Positions 16,012 through 25,970 of a stretch of DNA of 64,000 nucleotides are shown piece after piece. Origin of the DNA: an uncultured Prevotellaceae bacterium. Lineage in GTDB: Bacteria > Bacteroidota > Bacteroidia > Bacteroidales > Bacteroidaceae. The stretch lies in assembly GCA_945865175.1 (NCBI GenBank), contig CAMBDA010000013.1, forward strand, positions 1 to 64,000. The letters run 5' to 3'. The stretch's first letter is position 1. Every line of letters begins with the position of its first letter. The position numbers and the translations under genes were made by a program. The notes below the pieces were generated by a model. That model saw only the letters and a program-made list of their open reading frames with translations, made no database searches and had not been told where the DNA came from.

Positions 16012-16929
16012 ATGCCATTACGACTTCCAGACAAGCTCCCGGCCATCGATTTTCTCAAAGATGAGAACATCTTTGTGCTGGGCACCGAACGAGCCAACAG
16101 CCAGGACATACGTCCGCTGCGCATCGTCATCCTCAACCTGATGCCCCTGAAGATAACCACCGAGACCGACCTCATCCGTCTGCTCTCCAACACCCCTCTG
16201 CAGCTCGACATCCATCTGATGAAGGTGAAGGCCCACACCAGCAAGAACACACCCGTGGAGCACATGAAGGCCTTCTACCGCGACTTTGAGAAGATGCGTC
16301 ATGAGAAGTTTGACGGAATGATTATCACGGGCGCACCTGTGGAGCACCTCGACTATCCCGAGGTGACCTACTGGCAGGAGATGACAGAGATATTCGACTG
16401 GGCACGCACGCATGTCACCAGTGTGATGTATATCTGCTGGGCCGCGCAGGCCGGGCTGTACTATCACTATGGTGTGCCCAAGCATCCGCTTTCCCAGAAG
16501 ATGTTCGGCATCTTCCCGCAAGTGCCGCTCAGTCCACGGATCCCTATTTTCCGAGGATTCGACGATGTTTTCTATATGCCACACAGCCGCCACACAGAGG
16601 TGAGGCGTGAGGATATTGAAAAGGTGCCTGCACTGGAGATTATTGCCGAGAGCGAACAGAGCGGTGTGTCCATGGTGATGGCACGCGGCGGACGTGAGAT
16701 ATTTGTAACCGGACACTCCGAGTACTCGCCCATGACACTGGACACAGAGTACCGGCGCGACCTCGCAAAAGGATTGCCCATACAGAAGCCTGTCAACTAC
16801 TATCGCAATGACGACCCCCAGCAGGGTCCTCTGGTGACATGGCGTGCTCATGGCAACCTGCTCTTCACCAATTGGCTCAACTATTACGTATATCAGGAAA
16901 CGCCCTACAACATAGATGACATCCATTGA
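16012..16929 (+). CDS. metA: Homoserine O-acyltransferase, MetA family
   Basis: This 305-residue enzyme activates homoserine for methionine synthesis. The nucleophile Cys142 lies in VMYICWAAQAGL, and the His/Glu of the triad are in TGHSEYSP near 235-237. Position 111 is Glu (GAPVEHLDYPEV). In characterised MetA enzymes Glu at 111 goes with acetyl-CoA and Gly, as in E. coli, with succinyl-CoA. I therefore infer that this is a homoserine O-acetyltransferase despite the family's usual name. It starts 32 bases after the M13 gene and overlaps the U32 gene by 14 bases, so no riboswitch leader is possible in that gap. Confidence 0.93.
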   Translation: MPLRLPDKLPAIDFLKDENIFVLGTERANSQDIRPLRIVILNLMPLKITTETDLIRLLSNTPLQLDIHLMKVKAHTSKNTPVEHMKAFYRDFEKMRHEKFDGMIITGAPVEHLDYPEVTYWQEMTEIFDWARTHVTSVMYICWAAQAGLYYHYGVPKHPLSQKMFGIFPQVPLSPRIPIFRGFDDVFYMPHSRHTEVRREDIEKVPALEIIAESEQSGVSMVMARGGREIFVTGHSEYSPMTLDTEYRRDLAKGLPIQKPVNYYRNDDPQQGPLVTWRAHGNLLFTNWLNYYVYQETPYNIDDIH

Positions 16930-18727
16930 ACTGCTAGCCCCTGCCCGCAACCTCGCCTGCGGAAAGGCCGCCGTGGACCACGGTGCGGATGCCGTGTATC
17001 TGGGTGCCCCCAGCTTTGGCGCCCGTGCGGCAGCCGGCAACAGTGTGGAGGACATTGCTGAGCTTTGCAGCTATGCCCACCGATTTGGTGTACGCATCTA
17101 TGTGACACTCAATACTATCCTCTACGATCATGAACTGGAGGAGGTGGAACGCCTCACGTGGCGGCTTCATGAGGCAGGGGTGGATGCACTCATCGTGCAG
17201 GATATGGCCCTGCTGGGCATGCACCTGCCACCCATTCCGCTTCATGCCAGCACCCAGATGGACAACCGCTCGGCCGGCCAGCTCAGATGGCTCCATCAAA
17301 TGGGGTTCAGCCAGGCGGTACTGGCACGCGAGTGTGGGGTCAGCGATATTGCAGCCCTTCACCGTGCCGTTCCTGAGATGCCCCTGGAGGCGTTTGTCCA
17401 CGGTGCGCTGTGCGTATCGTACAGCGGCAGGTGTCAGGCCTCCCAATTCTGTTTCGGGCGGTCGGCCAACCGGGGACAGTGTGCCCAGTTCTGCCGTCTC
17501 CCGTTTGACCTTGAGGACAAGGCCGGGCACAAACTGATGACCCACAAGTACCTGCTTTCACTCCGTGATATGGACCGCCACCGTCATCTGGAGGAAATGA
17601 TGGATGCAGGCGTGCGGTCGTTCAAGATTGAAGGAAGGCTCAAGGATGAAAGCTATGTGCGCAACATCACGGCCTTCTATCGCCAGCAGATAGACAATGT
17701 ACTACGCCGCCGGCCCGAATATGTGCGGTCATCGTGGGGTAGGGTGGAACTGATGTTCAGTCCGGACCCGACACGCAGCTTCTCCCGTGGCTTCACCGAC
17801 TATTTCCTGCACGGCCGCATGCCAGACATGGCCTCCATCCACACGCCCAAGAGCCTGGGCAAATGTGTGGGCACTGTGAAGGACGTGCGTCCCGACTGTA
17901 TAGTGGTGGCTGGCACAGCTTCTTTCTCCAATGGGGACGGACTGTGCTTTGTGGGCAAAGACGGTGAACTCACCGGTTTTCGTGTAAATCGCGCAGAAGG
18001 CAACAGACTTTATCCTGCTGTGATGCCACAGATACCCCTGCGTGCCACCCTCTACAGGAATGCCGATGTACAATGGGACCGTCTGATGTCGCGCCCCACA
18101 GCGCGCCGGACAATGGGCATTCAGTGGACACTCAGCGAGAACGCAGATGGCTTCTCCCTATCGGCTGTCAGAGAAGATGGCGTGAGCGTGGAGCAAAGCT
18201 TTCCCTGCAGCCACACGGTAGCCCGTACACCGCAGACTGCACAGATGGAAGAGACACTGGGTCGCCTGGGTGACACCCCCTATTACAGTATGGGATTGCA
18301 CATGCGTTTCTCGCACGATTGGTTCTTGCCACGTAGCGTGTTGGCCGAATGGAGGCGTACCATCACGGGCAGGCTGGACGGACTGCCACCCGTGCGCCAA
18401 CCCCAGCGAACCGATGTGTCACCGCACCCGGCTCCACAGGGCGTAGAAGCCTTCAATGTGAGCAATCGCCTGTCGCGCAGGCTTTATCAGGAAATGGGAT
18501 GCAGCCGTCTGGCCGAAGCCCTGGAGACAGCCCCGGCACGTGGGCACTCGCAAATATTGATGACCTGCCGCTATTGCTTGCGATTCCAGCTGGGACAGTG
18601 TCTCCGTCAAAGGCCACCCAGTCAGCCACTGCCCGAACCGCTTTACCTGCGTTCGATGGACGGTCGCCGTTTTCGTCTGCGCTTCGACTGTAACCAATGT
18701 CAAATGACTGTTGTCCATGAAGACTAG
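16916..18727 (+). CDS. U32-family protein (RlhA/TrhP-type RNA hydroxylation family)
   Basis: The 603-residue protein begins with the U32 barrel (ELLAPARNLACGKAAVDHGADAVYLGA). It carries the family cysteine cluster in CVSYSGRCQASQFCFGRS and GQCAQFCRLPF near residues 165-195, and FKIEGRLKDESYVR near 235. A long C-terminal region (about residue 300 on) includes a Cys-rich end (MTCRYCLRFQLGQCLR, FDCNQCQMTVVHED). U32 proteins such as RlhA and TrhP hydroxylate rRNA or tRNA using prephenate; others are called peptidases. The length with a C-terminal extension is closer to RlhA. Exact substrate not determined. Confidence 0.8.
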   Translation: MTSIELLAPARNLACGKAAVDHGADAVYLGAPSFGARAAAGNSVEDIAELCSYAHRFGVRIYVTLNTILYDHELEEVERLTWRLHEAGVDALIVQDMALLGMHLPPIPLHASTQMDNRSAGQLRWLHQMGFSQAVLARECGVSDIAALHRAVPEMPLEAFVHGALCVSYSGRCQASQFCFGRSANRGQCAQFCRLPFDLEDKAGHKLMTHKYLLSLRDMDRHRHLEEMMDAGVRSFKIEGRLKDESYVRNITAFYRQQIDNVLRRRPEYVRSSWGRVELMFSPDPTRSFSRGFTDYFLHGRMPDMASIHTPKSLGKCVGTVKDVRPDCIVVAGTASFSNGDGLCFVGKDGELTGFRVNRAEGNRLYPAVMPQIPLRATLYRNADVQWDRLMSRPTARRTMGIQWTLSENADGFSLSAVREDGVSVEQSFPCSHTVARTPQTAQMEETLGRLGDTPYYSMGLHMRFSHDWFLPRSVLAEWRRTITGRLDGLPPVRQPQRTDVSPHPAPQGVEAFNVSNRLSRRLYQEMGCSRLAEALETAPARGHSQILMTCRYCLRFQLGQCLRQRPPSQPLPEPLYLRSMDGRRFRLRFDCNQCQMTVVHED

Positions 18728-19700
18728 ACTGTTGCTGCTCCTGCCCCTTCTGTCCGTCGCCCTGCAGGCCTGCCACTATCCACCGCAGGCTGCAGGCCGC
18801 TGCTATGGAGTGAATTATAACTTCGTCTGCATCTCGGACAGCATGACACTGCAAGCGGGGCGGCCTCTTCACAATCAGCCTGTAGATACCTCCTTCCAGC
18901 CCGTCATATTCCGTGGCGACGAACTGGTGGTGGCTGCGTTTGCCATCATCCCGGAAGACAGCATAGACAGTGTGTGGGTGAAGGTGGCCCACGACCAGCT
19001 TACCCAGGGATGGGTGCACGAGCAGGATTTGCTGACCCATGTTGTGCCCAACGACCCCATCAGTCAGTCTATCTATTTCTTCAGCCAGCGTCACTTGGTA
19101 GTCTTCCTTATCTTTGTGGGCTGTCTGGCGGTGGTGCAGCTTTTGTGGCGAAACAGGCACAGCCAGCTGCATCTGCCCCATTATCACGACATCCCTTCAT
19201 TCTATCCCACGGCTTCCGCCCTGCTGTTCTTTTCCGCCGTTCTGTTGTACGGGAGCATTCAGCAGTACGTGCCCCAGACCTGGGAGGTCTTCTATTTCCA
19301 CCCTACACTCAATCCCTTTGGACTACCCTTGATATTAAGCCTGTTCCTGTCTGCTGTATGGCTGGCGCTGGTGTGTCTGGTGGCAGCCGCAGATGATGTG
19401 CTCAGCATGTTGCCACCCATTCAGGCTATCCGCTATGGTGTGTCGCTTGTGGGCCTTTTCATGGTGGGCTACCTCCTGCTCAGCCTAACGTCCCGCATCG
19501 AACTGAACTACGTGCTCTTCATCATTTATGCTGTGTGGGCAGTCTGCCGCTACGTACGCCATTTTGCTCCGCACTGTCGATGCGGCCGATGCGGAGCCAA
19601 GATGCACGGACCGGGAAAATGTACACGCTGTGGCACGGAAAACACAGCCGTTCCTCCTACTAGCCTACGAACCCTTAAAGACCAACATTCACGTTTATGA
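18717..19700 (+). CDS. Multi-pass membrane protein with C-terminal zinc ribbon
   Basis: The 327-residue product starts with a lipoprotein-like signal sequence (LLLLLPLLSVALQACHYPP). A periplasmic domain of about 110 residues follows (FRGDELVVAAFAIIPEDSIDSVWVKV). Four or five membrane segments come next, between about residues 125 and 280. The C-terminus is a zinc ribbon, CRCGRCGAKMHGPGKCTRCG. The ATG at 18717 overlaps the U32 stop, and the TGA at 19698-19700 overlaps the next ATG, so it is coupled to both neighbours. I do not recognise a characterised family. Confidence 0.7.
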   Translation: MKTRLLLLLPLLSVALQACHYPPQAAGRCYGVNYNFVCISDSMTLQAGRPLHNQPVDTSFQPVIFRGDELVVAAFAIIPEDSIDSVWVKVAHDQLTQGWVHEQDLLTHVVPNDPISQSIYFFSQRHLVVFLIFVGCLAVVQLLWRNRHSQLHLPHYHDIPSFYPTASALLFFSAVLLYGSIQQYVPQTWEVFYFHPTLNPFGLPLILSLFLSAVWLALVCLVAAADDVLSMLPPIQAIRYGVSLVGLFMVGYLLLSLTSRIELNYVLFIIYAVWAVCRYVRHFAPHCRCGRCGAKMHGPGKCTRCGTENTAVPPTSLRTLKDQHSRL

Positions 19701-21223
19701 AGAAAATGATTGTCAAGCACATGTGGTTTGCAGCCTTCATGAGTCTGGCTTCCTTGAATGGAAGCGCTCAGCCTTTTGCCGGGAAAACCATCCGCATTGC
19801 ACTGGATGAACAAGGACATGTGCTCACCGCAGAGAATTCCTCGCTCGCTGCCGGCAGCAAGGTGATGACATGGAGTGAAACCCATGTGCCTGCCCAAAGA
19901 TGGCAGGTGGAAAAAACACAGGATGAAGAGGGCATAGCCCTGCGCAATGCTTATACGGGACTGTATCTGCATTCCAGCCTTACCCAATCACCAACAAAGG
20001 GGATATGGGTGATGGAGCCTGTGGCATCCAAGCCCCATACTTTCACCCTACGACCAAAAGAGCATCCAAATATGTTCCTGACAGCCGCACCCGGCAACCG
20101 CGATGGCGTACAGCTGGCACTTGCTGGTGAAGACTATAAGGTGCCGGCATGCCGCATCCAATGGCGTGTGACGGAGGATGCTTCTATCCCCACAGGCCTC
20201 ACGCCTGCCGTACGCGATGAAATGATGAACTGCTGGAAGCGTCAGTATTACCACCCGGCCCAGGTGGGTCACATCATCGGAAAGGGCGGATGGTGGGAAG
20301 ATGCAGAAATGATGGAGATTGTGGTGGATGCCCTTGAAACGACAGGAGACACCTGCTATGCCTCCATGTTTGACGAGCTGTTCCGCAACTTCTGTCACCG
20401 CAATGGTACCGACTGGCGCAAGAACAACTACAACGATGATATTGCCTGGATGTGCATTGCCTGCACACGGGCTTACCTGCTCACAGGACGGAAGGAGTAC
20501 CTTCGTACGGCAAAGGCAAACTTTGACCTGATGTATGCGAGGGCCGACAAGCATGGCGACCATACATTGATATGGTGCATGGGGCAGCCCACCACCAACA
20601 GTTGCATCAACGGTCCTGCTGCCGTGGCTGCCTGTTATCTGGCCCAGGCTACGGGCAACAACGCTTACTACCACAAGGCAAAGGCCACCTACATGGGAGA
20701 GCGTGCCATCCTCTACAACATCGCCGACGGACACTTCAACGGACAGGTGTACGACTGCTACGACCCGCACACCCGCAAGATTGCCAACCACTGGTCCTCC
20801 ACCTATAACCAGGGCACCTGCCTGGGAGCCGCGTGCATGCTCTATGCCCATTTCGGGGATTCGCTGTTCAGGCAGGATGCCGATGCCCTGATGGAATGGA
20901 CAGCCAGCCACCTGACTGACGGCCATGGTATTATTAATGTATGCCAGACAGTGAGGGGTGACCTCACGGGATTCAAGGGCATACTGATGCGCTATGTGAG
21001 GAACTATGCCGTGCTCACGGGACAAACCAAATGGTTGCAATGGATGGCAGCCAATGCCTGGCATGCCTATAACAACCGTAATGCCAAAGGCGTGAGCATG
21101 AGTGCATGGGTGACCAAGACCCCCGACACATTCTGTTTCTCCGCGGGCGGAGATTTCCGGAACGATGGGGTGGGGGCAATGACCTGTATTTCCGCGGCCT
21201 TCAACGCGATGCCAAGACCCTGA
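19697..21223 (+). CDS. Secreted GH76 family glycosidase (alpha-1,6-mannanase-like) with ricin-type module
   Basis: A signal peptide (WFAAFMSLASLNGSAQ) leads the 508-residue protein. Residues 30-155 resemble a ricin-B/beta-trefoil lectin (TIRIALDEQGHVLTAENSS, RWQVEKTQ, GLYLHSS). The catalytic (alpha/alpha)6 barrel begins near residue 170 and shows the GH76 double-Asp motif in NYNDDIAWMCIACTRAYLLTG. GH76 enzymes cut alpha-1,6-mannan backbones such as those of yeast cell walls. It lies in a run of secreted hydrolases (M6 protease, GH95), which suggests shared glycoprotein or mannan breakdown. Confidence 0.8.
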   Translation: MKKMIVKHMWFAAFMSLASLNGSAQPFAGKTIRIALDEQGHVLTAENSSLAAGSKVMTWSETHVPAQRWQVEKTQDEEGIALRNAYTGLYLHSSLTQSPTKGIWVMEPVASKPHTFTLRPKEHPNMFLTAAPGNRDGVQLALAGEDYKVPACRIQWRVTEDASIPTGLTPAVRDEMMNCWKRQYYHPAQVGHIIGKGGWWEDAEMMEIVVDALETTGDTCYASMFDELFRNFCHRNGTDWRKNNYNDDIAWMCIACTRAYLLTGRKEYLRTAKANFDLMYARADKHGDHTLIWCMGQPTTNSCINGPAAVAACYLAQATGNNAYYHKAKATYMGERAILYNIADGHFNGQVYDCYDPHTRKIANHWSSTYNQGTCLGAACMLYAHFGDSLFRQDADALMEWTASHLTDGHGIINVCQTVRGDLTGFKGILMRYVRNYAVLTGQTKWLQWMAANAWHAYNNRNAKGVSMSAWVTKTPDTFCFSAGGDFRNDGVGAMTCISAAFNAMPRP

Positions 21224-21252
21224 TACTGTTACATAATTAACTTATAAAACTC

Positions 21253-22947
21253 ATGAAAAGAATATTTCTCTTCACACTGGCTCTGCAAGCCACCTTGTGT
21301 GCAATGGCTGTACCTGCCTTACGAATACGTTTCCAGGCCACTCAGAAAGACGGTTCTACCGTGGCCGTCACACTCCACGGTGATGAAAACCTCCATTACT
21401 ATCTTACCGATGATGCCCAGCCCGTACTACAGGCTGAGGACGGGAGCTTCTATCATGCCACCACCGACGTGCTCGGCCTGATGCGCCCGTCGTCTGTGTT
21501 GGCCCACGATGCAGACAGCCGCGGGGATATCGAAAATCAGTTTCTAAGCCTGCGGGGAGACGGTCAGGAGCTAATCGGCACTGCCATGCGAAAGACACGC
21601 GCCGCAACATCCGACATTCGTCGTGCCCGCCCCAGCCAGCCCATTGCAGGTGAGCGCAAAGGACTGGTAATCCTGGTGGAATATGCCGACGTGAAATTTG
21701 CGCGTGACAACGTCCAGGCCTACTACGATCGACTACTCAATGGCGAAGGGGCTCCCGAGAACGATGTACACGCCAGCGTGAACCGCTACTTCCTGGACCA
21801 GAGCAACGGACTCTTCAATCTCACCTTTGACGTGGTGGGACCCGTGACCATGAGCAACAATCGCTCCTACTATGGCGCAAACGACATATACGGCAACGAC
21901 CAGCGTGCCGAATATATGGTGGAAGAAGCATGTCGCATGGTGAATCCCGATGTGGATTTCTCGACTTACGACTGGGACCAGGACGGCACCGTGGAACAGG
22001 TGTTTGTAGTGTATGCAGGCCATGGTGAGGCCGGAGGCGGTGGTAAAGACTGTGTGTGGCCGCATGCCTACTATGTAAGGAACCTTACTCTGGATGGGGT
22101 GAAGGTGAGCCAATATGCCTGCAGCTGTGAGCTGTATGGCGACAAGGGTACCATACCCGACGGAATCGGCACTTTCTGTCATGAGTTCAGCCACTGTCTG
22201 GGACTGGCCGACCTGTACAAGACCAAAGGAGGCAGCGTGTATGGCTTCTCTGTGTGGAGTTTGATGGATTGGGGCTGCTATTGCGGCAAGAACATGCGAG
22301 GAGAGACACCTGTCAACTACACGTCATTCGAAAGGTACTTCTGTGGATGGGACACGCCTGTGACGCTGGTATCGCCCTGCAGAGTGGAGGATATGGCGTC
22401 CCTTTCGGAGGGCGGACAGTCGTATATCATCTACAACGATGCCCGCAAATCCGAAGTCTATATGCTGGAAAATCGTCAGCTTATAGGCTGGGACAAACAC
22501 ATTTATGGCCATGGCCTGCTGATTCTGCATGTCGACTATGACGAATCGGTCTGGGAAAGTAATACGGTCAACAACAACGTCAACCACCAGCGTTGTACCA
22601 TCTTCCTGGCCGACAACAACGAGGATTTCAGTGTGCCGAGCATTCAGGGCGATGTATATCCCGGCACCTCGGGCAACACCTCACTCACTGACACTTCTGT
22701 TCCAGCAGCCCGTCTCCTCAATGCAGGTCCGGACGGTCGCTATTACATGGGTAAGCCCATCGAGGACATCACCGAGTCGGAAAACGGACGCATCAGCTTC
22801 ACTTTCTGCGGAGGCACGAATGCCATTCATGAGGTGAAGGCAGACGGCAGAAGCGATGGCCAATGGTACGACCTCAATGGCACCCCAGTGGACAAGCCCG
22901 CCCGTGGCGTGTATGTCCGTAACGGCAAGAAAATACTGGTAAAATAA
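21253..22947 (+). CDS. Secreted M6-family metalloprotease
   Basis: The 564-residue protein has a signal peptide (LFTLALQATLCAMAVPAL) and a propeptide. The M6 domain follows (GLVILVEYADVKFARDN near residue 138). Its zinc motif HEFSH is in GTFCHEFSHCLGLADLY near residue 310. Upstream repeats of D/N (FSTYDWDQDGTVEQVFVVYAGHGEA) may bind calcium. The C-terminus (GQWYDLNGTPVDKPARGVYVRNGKKILVK, in parts) is a beta segment common on secreted Prevotella proteins and may serve in export or anchoring (inference). M6 proteases digest proteins outside the cell. Confidence 0.88.
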   Translation: MKRIFLFTLALQATLCAMAVPALRIRFQATQKDGSTVAVTLHGDENLHYYLTDDAQPVLQAEDGSFYHATTDVLGLMRPSSVLAHDADSRGDIENQFLSLRGDGQELIGTAMRKTRAATSDIRRARPSQPIAGERKGLVILVEYADVKFARDNVQAYYDRLLNGEGAPENDVHASVNRYFLDQSNGLFNLTFDVVGPVTMSNNRSYYGANDIYGNDQRAEYMVEEACRMVNPDVDFSTYDWDQDGTVEQVFVVYAGHGEAGGGGKDCVWPHAYYVRNLTLDGVKVSQYACSCELYGDKGTIPDGIGTFCHEFSHCLGLADLYKTKGGSVYGFSVWSLMDWGCYCGKNMRGETPVNYTSFERYFCGWDTPVTLVSPCRVEDMASLSEGGQSYIIYNDARKSEVYMLENRQLIGWDKHIYGHGLLILHVDYDESVWESNTVNNNVNHQRCTIFLADNNEDFSVPSIQGDVYPGTSGNTSLTDTSVPAARLLNAGPDGRYYMGKPIEDITESENGRISFTFCGGTNAIHEVKADGRSDGQWYDLNGTPVDKPARGVYVRNGKKILVK

Positions 22948-22964
22948 AACCCTAAAAAACGCAC

Positions 22965-25391
22965 ATGAAGCAAATAAAACTGTTGACTGCTATACTGTTG
23001 TTCATTGCCACATCACTGAGAGCCGGCGAACCACTCACCCTATGGTATGACCATCCTGCCACCACTTGGACAGAAGCTCTTCCGCTGGGCAATTCGCGCC
23101 TGGGTGCTATGGTTTACGGTGGCACCGCCCATGAGGAAATCCAGCTCAACGAGGAAACCATGTGGGGAGGAAGTCCCTACCGGAATGACAATCTAAATGC
23201 CCTGAAGGTGCTGCCTCAGGTGAGAGAATTGATTTTTGCCGGCAAGCGCGGCGAGGCGCAGCATCTGATCGGACAAAACTTCCAGACACCCAGAAACGGT
23301 ATGCCCTACCAGACACTGGGCAGCCTGTTCCTCACTTTTCCAGGTCACGAAAAGGCTACCGATTACCGCCGGTGGCTGAATATCAGTGAGGCTGTGGCAG
23401 GGGTGCAGTACAGGGTGGGGAAGACCATCTTCACACGTCAGACCATCACCTCCTTTGCAGACGATGTGGTGATAATCCGCCTCACAGCCGACCAGCCCAA
23501 CAGTCTCACTTTCAACGCCACTTTTACCAGCCCCATGCAGTATGCCGTGAAGGCGGAAGGAGAGTGCCTGATGCTCCAGACCGACGGCTCCAGTCATGAA
23601 GGCGTAGCAGGAGCCATCAAGGCAGAGACCTGGATGAAGGCCTCTGCCGAAGGAGGACGTGTATCGGTTACAGGCAGTGTAATGCGTGTAGAGCGTGCCA
23701 CAGCTGTCACCATTTTCCTTTCGGCTGCCACCAATTTTGTCAACTACCACGATGTGAGCGGGGACATACGCGAGCGTGTACTCTCACGCCTGGAACGTGC
23801 TACTGGCAAAGCATTTGATTCGGCGCTAGATGCGCACAAGGCTCGCTATACGGCCCAATTCGGGGGCGTGCATCTCCATCTGGGCCAGACTGCCTCTTCT
23901 TCCTTGCCCACCGACCAGCGACTGCGTCAGGCTGACACAACGGATGACCCCTCGCTTGCCAGCCTGCTCTTCCAGTTCGGGCGTTACCTGCTGATTTGCT
24001 CATCGCAGCCCGGTGGCCAGCCCGCCAATCTGCAAGGCATCTGGAACAATGAGGTGCTCGCTCCCTGGGATGGAAAGTATACCGTCAATATCAACCTGCA
24101 GATGAACTACTGGCCAGCCAACAACACGGGCCTAGGAGCATGCAACGAGCCACTCGTCAGGATGCTCAAGGAACTGTCGGTTACAGGAAGGCAGACGGCC
24201 CGGAGCATGTATGGATGCAGGGGCTGGGTACTCCATCACAATACTGATATCTGGCGCTGTACGGGCATGGTGGACCCTGCCTTCTATGGCATGTGGCCCA
24301 ACGGAGGTGCATGGCTTTGCCAGCATCTGTGGCAGCATTATCTGTATACGGGCGACGCAAAGTTCCTGGCCGATGTAATGCCCGTACTGAAGGGATCGGC
24401 AGATTTCTTCCTCGATTTTCTCGTGCGCCATCCAAAATATGGATGGATGGTTTCATGCCCGTCCAACTCGCCCGAGCACGGGCCTGAGGGAGACGAATCA
24501 GGTGCAGGCGTGTCCACCATTGCTGGCTCCACCATGGACAACCAGCTGGCCTTCGACATCCTATATAATACCTGGCAGGCTTGCCAGGTATTGGGGAAGG
24601 ACTACAAAGCATATGCCGACTCATTGAAGCAGATGTTCACCAAGCTACCGCCTATGCAGATAGGCCGCCACGGACAACTGCAGGAATGGCTGGAGGATGC
24701 CGACAATCCCAACGACAAGCATCGTCACATCTCTCATGCTTATGGTCTGTATCCCAGCAATCAGATTTCTCCTTATCGCCAACCGGCACTGTTCGAGGCT
24801 GTTAAAACAACACTCATCCAACGTGGCGACGAAGCTACAGGATGGTCGGCCGGATGGAAAATCAACCTGTGGGCACGTTTGCTCGATGGTAACCATGCTT
24901 ACAAAATCATCAAGCACATGCTTTCTGAACGTATTTATCCAAACCTCTTCGATGCGCATCCGCCATTCCAGATTGACGGCAACTTTGGTTTCACCGCTGG
25001 CGTGGCCGAAATGCTGATGCAAAGCCACGACGGAGCCCTTCATCTGCTGCCAGCACTGCCTGATGTATGGAATAAGGGCGAAGTGGGCGGCCTGGTGGCA
25101 CGTGGAGGATTCGTGATAAAGAACATGGAATGGGAAAACGGTGAATTAAAAACGGCTGCCATTCATTCGCCCTTGGGCGGCTTGTTGCGTATCCGCTCTT
25201 ATGTACCACTTCAGGGAAAGGGACTACTCAAGGCACGTGGCAGCAATCGCAATCCTCTCTTTAGTCTGCCACCAGTGAAACAGCCGCTCGTAAGCAAACA
25301 AGTTCATCCGAAAAAAACAGATTTGCGTACAGTATATGAGTACGACATTCAAACCAATGCTAGCGAAACATACCTTCTCTCGCGGTTATGA
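22965..25391 (+). CDS. Secreted GH95 family alpha-L-fucosidase/galactosidase
   Basis: The 808-residue enzyme has a signal peptide and an N-terminal beta domain typical of GH95 ([34 protein letters not shown]). An alpha/alpha barrel follows with [18 protein letters not shown] and [14 protein letters not shown] near residue 385. Later come [17 protein letters not shown] and [22 protein letters not shown]95 inverting enzymes remove alpha-1,2-L-fucose, or L-galactose, from glycans such as mucin or xyloglucan. The gene is 18 bases behind the M6 protease, so the three hydrolases from 19697 probably share a transcript ending at the hairpin at 25527-25557. Confidence 0.92.
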   Translation: MKQIKLLTAILLFIATSLRAGEPLTLWYDHPATTWTEALPLGNSRLGAMVYGGTAHEEIQLNEETMWGGSPYRNDNLNALKVLPQVRELIFAGKRGEAQHLIGQNFQTPRNGMPYQTLGSLFLTFPGHEKATDYRRWLNISEAVAGVQYRVGKTIFTRQTITSFADDVVIIRLTADQPNSLTFNATFTSPMQYAVKAEGECLMLQTDGSSHEGVAGAIKAETWMKASAEGGRVSVTGSVMRVERATAVTIFLSAATNFVNYHDVSGDIRERVLSRLERATGKAFDSALDAHKARYTAQFGGVHLHLGQTASSSLPTDQRLRQADTTDDPSLASLLFQFGRYLLICSSQPGGQPANLQGIWNNEVLAPWDGKYTVNINLQMNYWPANNTGLGACNEPLVRMLKELSVTGRQTARSMYGCRGWVLHHNTDIWRCTGMVDPAFYGMWPNGGAWLCQHLWQHYLYTGDAKFLADVMPVLKGSADFFLDFLVRHPKYGWMVSCPSNSPEHGPEGDESGAGVSTIAGSTMDNQLAFDILYNTWQACQVLGKDYKAYADSLKQMFTKLPPMQIGRHGQLQEWLEDADNPNDKHRHISHAYGLYPSNQISPYRQPALFEAVKTTLIQRGDEATGWSAGWKINLWARLLDGNHAYKIIKHMLSERIYPNLFDAHPPFQIDGNFGFTAGVAEMLMQSHDGALHLLPALPDVWNKGEVGGLVARGGFVIKNMEWENGELKTAAIHSPLGGLLRIRSYVPLQGKGLLKARGSNRNPLFSLPPVKQPLVSKQVHPKKTDLRTVYEYDIQTNASETYLLSRL

Positions 25392-25526
25392 GCATAAAAA
25401 TGCTAATGCTGATTATGTTTAGTTGTAAATAATCCGCTCATATTTTCCATCAGCGTGTGTCTTTTCTGAGAGAAGCGAGCTGATTGGACAAACTGCCGAC
25501 TAATCCCCTCGTATCCAACATGCAAG

Positions 25527-25557
25527 AAGGGGAAGCAAAATACCGTTGCTTCCCCTT
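25527..25557. terminator. Hairpin terminator between GH95 and panD
   Basis: AAGGGGAAGCAA (25527-25538) pairs with TTGCTTCCCCTT (25546-25557) across a 7-base loop. It is followed on the plus strand by an AT run. It stands between convergent genes and can serve both. Confidence 0.8.
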
Positions 25558-25618
25558 TATATAATATATATGATTCCAGGGTTTTCCTTTTCTCTGAGGT
25601 TGCTGACTATGAGGATGG

Positions 25619-25957
25619 TCACACCCTATTGTTGTGTGGAAACACGACCCTGGGCTGGAAGGTCTTTGCTTCCTCAAAATCCATCAGGGCATACGAGATA
25701 ATGATTAGCGTGTCACCCACCTGTACCTTGCGGGCGGCAGCACCGTTGAGGCAGATGCATCCCGATCCCCTTTCCCCTCGGATAACATAGGTTTCAAGGC
25801 GTTCTCCGTTGTTGTTGTCCACCACCTGTACCTTCTCTCCAGCAATCATACCCGCAGCATCCATCATGTCCTCATCGATAGTGATGCTGCCCATGTAGTT
25901 CAGATTGGCCTCAGTCACCTGCACACAATGCAGTTTTGACTTTAGTACTTCTATCAT
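25619..25957 (-). CDS. panD: Aspartate 1-decarboxylase
   Basis: The 112-residue proenzyme makes beta-alanine for pantothenate. It starts [21 protein letters not shown], and self-cleaves at the Gly-Ser in YMGSITID (about residues 23-25) to form the pyruvoyl cofactor. [13 protein letters not shown] and [13 protein letters not shown] are family landmarks. It follows panC by 13 bases, so the pair is one operon. An adjacent upstream ATG at 25960 is also possible. Confidence 0.95.
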   Translation of the reverse strand: MIEVLKSKLHCVQVTEANLNYMGSITIDEDMMDAAGMIAGEKVQVVDNNNGERLETYVIRGERGSGCICLNGAAARKVQVGDTLIIISYALMDFEEAKTFQPRVVFPHNNRV

Positions 25958-25970
25958 CATACCTTATTCC

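Noticed and set aside
14222..16018. Long open frame antisense to the M13 peptidase
   Set aside because: Shadow of the GC-rich sense codons; no start signal, no family features.
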